The translations under genes were made by a program, and so were the position numbers. The notes beneath the pieces are model-generated. The model was not told the origin of the DNA. It saw only the letters and a program-made list of their open reading frames with translations, and ran no database searches. 64,000 nucleotides of DNA. Source: JAVVHH01 sp963835135. GTDB lineage: Bacteria > Pseudomonadota > Alphaproteobacteria > Acetobacterales > Acetobacteraceae. Below are positions 61,076-64,000 of this stretch, in pieces (the first letter of the stretch is position 1; every line of letters starts with the position of its first letter). The stretch covers positions 434,001-498,000 of the forward strand of contig CAWIEF010000002.1 in NCBI GenBank assembly GCA_963835135.1, given 5' to 3'.

Positions 61076-62044
61076 ATGATCGATCGTCGTGGCTTCAACA
61101 AGGCCGTCCTCGGTGCAGGCGTGGCCGGTGCGGCCGGGTTCGCGGCGGGACCGGCGCGGGCGCAAGCCAAGAAGTCGCTCGCCTTCGTCGTCAATGTCTC
61201 GGCCGATTTCTGGACCATCGCCCGCCGGGGCATCGAGAAGGCGAACAAGGAACATCCCGACTACGCGATGGAGATGATCATCCCCGGCCAGGCCAGCGCC
61301 GCCGAGCAGCGCCGCATCCTGGACGAGTTGCTCGCCCGCGAGGTCGCCGGCATCGCGATCTCCGTCATCAACCCGGCGAGCTCGACCGAGACGCTCGATC
61401 GGGTCGCGGCCAAGACCATCCTGTTCACGACCGACAGCGACGCGCCGGACAGCAAGCGGCTCGTCTATATCGGCACCGACAACGTGGCCGCCGGCCGCGA
61501 GGCCGGGGCGCAGATGAAGAGGGCGCTGCCCGGGGGCGGCACGGCCATGCTGTTCGTCGGCACGATGGACGCCGACAACGCCCGCGAACGCGTCGAGGGC
61601 ATCCGCGATGCGCTCAAGGGCAGCAACATCAACATCCTCGACATCCGGACCGACGGCTCCGATTTCGCCCGCGCAAAGAGCAACGCCGAAGACACGCTGT
61701 CGCGCTACGCCGATATCGGCCTCATGGTCGGCCTTTGGGCCTACAACACGCCGCAGATCTATCAGGCGGTGAAGCAGTCCGGGCGCACCAACGTCAAGAT
61801 CGTTGGCTTCGACGAGGATGCGCTGACGCTGCGCGGCGTGGCCGACGGCACCATCTCCTCGACCGTGGTGCAGCAGCCGTTCGAGTTCGGTTACCAATGC
61901 ATGGTCGACATGGTCAAATACCTGAACGGCGACAAGTCGTGGATGCCGTCCGACAAGAAGATCATCATCCCGACCCGGATCATAGACAAGTCGAACGTTG
62001 CGGACTTCCAGAACACGATGAAGCAGCTGTTGCATCCGAGCTGA
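61076..62044 (+). CDS. sugar ABC transporter substrate-binding protein (third system)
   Basis: This 322-residue RbsB-like protein has a twin-Arg leader (DRRGFNKAVLGAGVAGAAG) cleaved near ARA-Q, residue 30. The binding lobes have VNVSADFWTIARRGIEKA, GIAISVINPASS, TTDSDAPDS and IVGFDEDALTL, as in ribose/allose-binding proteins. GGGAGG precedes the ATG. It opens a divergent operon with an ATPase and a permease that leaves the window. Confidence 0.9.
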   Translation: MIDRRGFNKAVLGAGVAGAAGFAAGPARAQAKKSLAFVVNVSADFWTIARRGIEKANKEHPDYAMEMIIPGQASAAEQRRILDELLAREVAGIAISVINPASSTETLDRVAAKTILFTTDSDAPDSKRLVYIGTDNVAAGREAGAQMKRALPGGGTAMLFVGTMDADNARERVEGIRDALKGSNINILDIRTDGSDFARAKSNAEDTLSRYADIGLMVGLWAYNTPQIYQAVKQSGRTNVKIVGFDEDALTLRGVADGTISSTVVQQPFEFGYQCMVDMVKYLNGDKSWMPSDKKIIIPTRIIDKSNVADFQNTMKQLLHPS

Positions 62045-62046
62045 GC

Positions 62047-63645
62047 GTGGCCCACGGCCTGCTGGCGCTCGAAAGCATCGACAAGCGGTATCCCGGCGTC
62101 CGTGCGCTCCAAGGCGTCTCGCTGCGGCTCGACCGCGGCGAGGTGCTGGGCCTCATCGGGGAGAACGGTGCCGGCAAGAGTACGCTGATGCGCGTGCTCG
62201 GCGGCGTCGTCCGGCCCGACGCGGGCGTGATCCGCATTGACGGCGTAGCCCGTCCGTCGCTGACGGTCGCGGACGCGCAAGCCGCAGGCATCGCGTTCGT
62301 GCATCAGGAACTCTCGATGTTCGACAACATGGACGTGGCCGCGAACGTGCTGATCGGGCGCGAGACGCTGCATGGCGGTCCGCTGCGCTTGGTGGACCGG
62401 AGCGCGGGCCGGTCCCGCACGGCGCCGCTGCTCGAGCGGCTCGGCGCCGACTTTAAGCCTGCCACGCCGGTCGCATCGCTCTCGATCGCCCAGCGGCAGT
62501 TGGTGGAAATCGCCCGCGCGCTCTCGATGGAGGCGCGGATCATCATCATGGACGAGCCGACCAGCAGCCTGACCCTGGCGGAAACCGAACGGCTGCTGGC
62601 CATCATCGCGGCGCTGCGGGACCAGGATGTGGCCGTTATCTTCATCACTCATCGGCTCAGCGAGGTGAAGAGCTGCGCCGACCGCGTCGTCTGCCTGCGC
62701 GACGGAGAGGTCGCGGGAGAACTCGCGCGCGAGGAGATCGATCGTCCGGCGATGATCCGCCTCATGATCGGGCGGGACCTGCAATCGCTGTACACCCCGC
62801 CCACTCGTCGGCCCGGGACCGGTGGGCTCGAGCTGCGCGATCTCGTCACGACCGCCTTTCCGGACAGGGTGGCCACCCTGCATGCCCGGCCCGGCGAGAT
62901 CCTCGGCTTGGCCGGGTTGATCGGCGCAGGGCGAACCTCCCTGGCGCGCGCCATCTTCGGGATCGAGCCGGCGCAGGGCGGTACGATCCTGCTGGATGGC
63001 GAGCCGGTGCGCATCGCCTCGCCTCGTGACGCAATCACGCGGGGTCTCTACCTCGTGCCGGAAGACCGCAAGCAGTCCGGGCTCGTCCTCGGCATGTCCA
63101 TCGCCCAGAACGTCACCCTACCGGCGCTGAAGCGGCACGCCCGGCTGTGGCTGATCAGCGCCGCGTCGGAGGCGGGCGCCGGTGAGGCGCAGCGTCAGGC
63201 GCTGCGCATCAAGGCGCCGGCTGCGTCGGTGGCCGCCGGCACGCTCTCGGGCGGCAACCAGCAGAAGATCGTCCTCGGCCGCTGGCTCGCCCTGTCGCCG
63301 CGCGCCATCGTGTTCGACGAGCCGACCCGCGGCGTCGATGTCGGCGCCAAGGGCGAAATCTACGCCCTGATGCGCGGCCTGGCCGACCGGGGCGTGGCAG
63401 TGCTGATGATCAGCAGCGACATGGAGGAGGTGCTCGGGGTGAGCGATCGGATCGCGGTGATGCATGAGGGCCGGATCGAGGGGTTCCTGGAGCGGCCGCA
63501 GTTCAGCGAGGCCGCGGTGATCGATCTGGCGGTCGGCGCCAGAGCACTTCCCGAGCCACTTGGCTCGGAAGTAGTGCTCTCTCCCTTTGTTTGTACGAGC
63601 ATTACTCCCGAACGGGTGGTACCACCCGGTCGGGAAATGCTCTGA
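62047..63645 (+). CDS. sugar ABC transporter ATPase, tandem-domain (third system), with palindrome-encoded tail
   Basis: This 532-residue RbsA-type protein has a first NBD with GENGAGKST, LSIAQRQLVEIARAL and IIIMDEPTSSLT; the second has LSGGNQQKIVLGRWL and IVFDEPTRGVD, both intact. GTG 62047 starts two bases after the previous stop. The usual protein would end near AVGARAL; about 32 further residues (PEPLGSEVVLSPF onward) are encoded by two long palindromes at 63541-63642, so the natural stop seems to have been replaced by a repeat element. The downstream permease starts at 63659. Confidence 0.88.
   Translation: MAHGLLALESIDKRYPGVRALQGVSLRLDRGEVLGLIGENGAGKSTLMRVLGGVVRPDAGVIRIDGVARPSLTVADAQAAGIAFVHQELSMFDNMDVAANVLIGRETLHGGPLRLVDRSAGRSRTAPLLERLGADFKPATPVASLSIAQRQLVEIARALSMEARIIIMDEPTSSLTLAETERLLAIIAALRDQDVAVIFITHRLSEVKSCADRVVCLRDGEVAGELAREEIDRPAMIRLMIGRDLQSLYTPPTRRPGTGGLELRDLVTTAFPDRVATLHARPGEILGLAGLIGAGRTSLARAIFGIEPAQGGTILLDGEPVRIASPRDAITRGLYLVPEDRKQSGLVLGMSIAQNVTLPALKRHARLWLISAASEAGAGEAQRQALRIKAPAASVAAGTLSGGNQQKIVLGRWLALSPRAIVFDEPTRGVDVGAKGEIYALMRGLADRGVAVLMISSDMEEVLGVSDRIAVMHEGRIEGFLERPQFSEAAVIDLAVGARALPEPLGSEVVLSPFVCTSITPERVVPPGREML
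63541..63642. repeat. paired REP-like palindromes
   Basis: The first palindrome (63541-63580) has outer arms AGAGCACT/AGTGCTCT and inner arms CCGAGCCA/TGGCTCGG with a 2-base loop. The second (63597-63642) has GAGCATT/AATGCTC, CCCGA/TCGGG and CGGGTGGT/ACCACCCG. Both share a GAGCAYT...TCCCGA-type start, as in REP/BIME elements. They sit at the end of an ABC ATPase gene. Confidence 0.65.
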
Positions 63646-63658
63646 GCCGCCGCCTGAC

Positions 63659-64000
63659 ATGAGCAAGAAGGAGATCGGCCTGCTCGTGCTGGTGCTGCTG
63701 GTCGGCGCCATCACCGGCCTTCTCAATCCCTTGTTTCTGTCGCGGGTCAACCTGTTGAACATGGCCAACCTGATTGGGCTGTTCGGCGTGTTCAGCATCG
63801 GCCAGGGCTTGGTGATCATCACCGGCGGCATCGACCTCTCGGTCGGTTCCATGTTCGCGCTGCTCGGCGTCGTGTTCATCGACCTGCTCGCCAACCACGG
63901 CTTCGCCTGGCCGCTGGCGTTGCTGTTCGTGCTGGTGGGCGGCGTGGTGCTCGGCTCGTTGCACGGTCTGCTGGTCACGCGGGCCGGGCTGCAGCCGTTC
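63659..64000 (+). CDS. ribose-type ABC transporter permease (third system), 3' truncated by window
   Basis: The frame is open to the window end and gives the first 114 residues: GLLVLVLLVGAITGLL, LIGLFGVFSIGQGLVIITGG and IDLSVGSMFALLGVVFIDLL. ITGGIDLSVGS is the family signature in permeases of ribose-type importers. It starts 13 bases after the ATPase stop and the palindromes, so it depends on read-through of these hairpins. Confidence 0.88.
   Translation, partial: MSKKEIGLLVLVLLVGAITGLLNPLFLSRVNLLNMANLIGLFGVFSIGQGLVIITGGIDLSVGSMFALLGVVFIDLLANHGFAWPLALLFVLVGGVVLGSLHGLLVTRAGLQPF

Noticed and set aside
61006..62046. Long N-terminal extension of the third ABC ATPase frame
   Set aside because: It overlaps the substrate-binding protein gene in another frame and has no domain; GTG 62047 begins right at the conserved ATPase start.

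Overview
The window is GC-rich, gene-dense DNA with many ATGA, GTGA and TTGA start/stop overlaps. Chromosomal chemotaxis, HWE-kinase and DUF2382/DUF892 stress genes point to an alphaproteobacterium. Rhodospirillales/Acetobacteraceae or Methylobacteriaceae-like lineages are plausible, but nothing here fixes the genus. No rRNA, tRNA, CRISPR array or intact transposase was seen.

Layout. (1) 1-4.4 kb: a stress island with a truncated PAS-LuxR regulator, a 45-residue ORF, two DUF2382/YsnF-type proteins, a GlsB/YeaQ membrane protein, an SDR and a DUF892 ferritin-like protein. It is followed by a decayed gene end and a 136-bp element with inverted ends. (2) 4.4-16.5 kb: a galactofuranose glycan locus. 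It holds a glycosyltransferase fused to UDP-galactopyranose mutase, two GH1-like TIM-barrel proteins, an ABC exporter, a Crp/Fnr regulator, an SDR, and divergent homologues of mycobacterial GlfT2 and GlfT1. (3) 16.2-20.2 kb: a CheB-CheR-PAS-HWE kinase flanked by two single-domain response regulators. (4) 20.5-33.1 kb: a YVTN propeller protein; a DUF993 gene divergent from a flavin oxidoreductase, Gfo/Idh/MocA and TctCBA operon; then a three-subunit molybdenum hydroxylase operon with a divergent TetR. (5) 33.2-41.9 kb: a compact chemotaxis operon, frameshifted MCP-STAS-cheY-cheA-cheW-cheR-cheB-cheY-cheD, ending in a small protein with a CheZ-like D-x-x-x-Q motif. (6) 41.9-50.9 kb: tonB, a secreted propeller-phosphoesterase, a PEP-CTERM protein, a TonB-dependent receptor and the minor pseudopilins gspI-J-K. 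(7) 51.0-64.0 kb: three ribose-type ABC importers. Two of them, with an epimerase-like dehydrogenase and an SMP-30 lactonase, form one probable nine-gene minus-strand operon; the third runs divergently and leaves the window.

How the genes work together. Region 2 can make UDP-Galf, transfer it (GlfT1 priming, GlfT2 polymerising) and move a product across the membrane, which is a mycobacterial-type galactan logic outside Actinobacteria. Region 4 looks like uptake and oxidation of an unknown carboxylate. Region 6 joins outer-membrane uptake, surface phosphoester hydrolysis and part of a type II secretion tip. Region 7 looks like aldose uptake, oxidation to a lactone and lactone hydrolysis.

The most unusual signals are the galactan locus, the TonB-receptor/pseudopilin cluster, two apparent CTG start codons with well-placed Shine-Dalgarno sites, a GlfT1 frame running 321 bp into an opposite gene, and paired palindromes forming the tail of an ABC ATPase gene.
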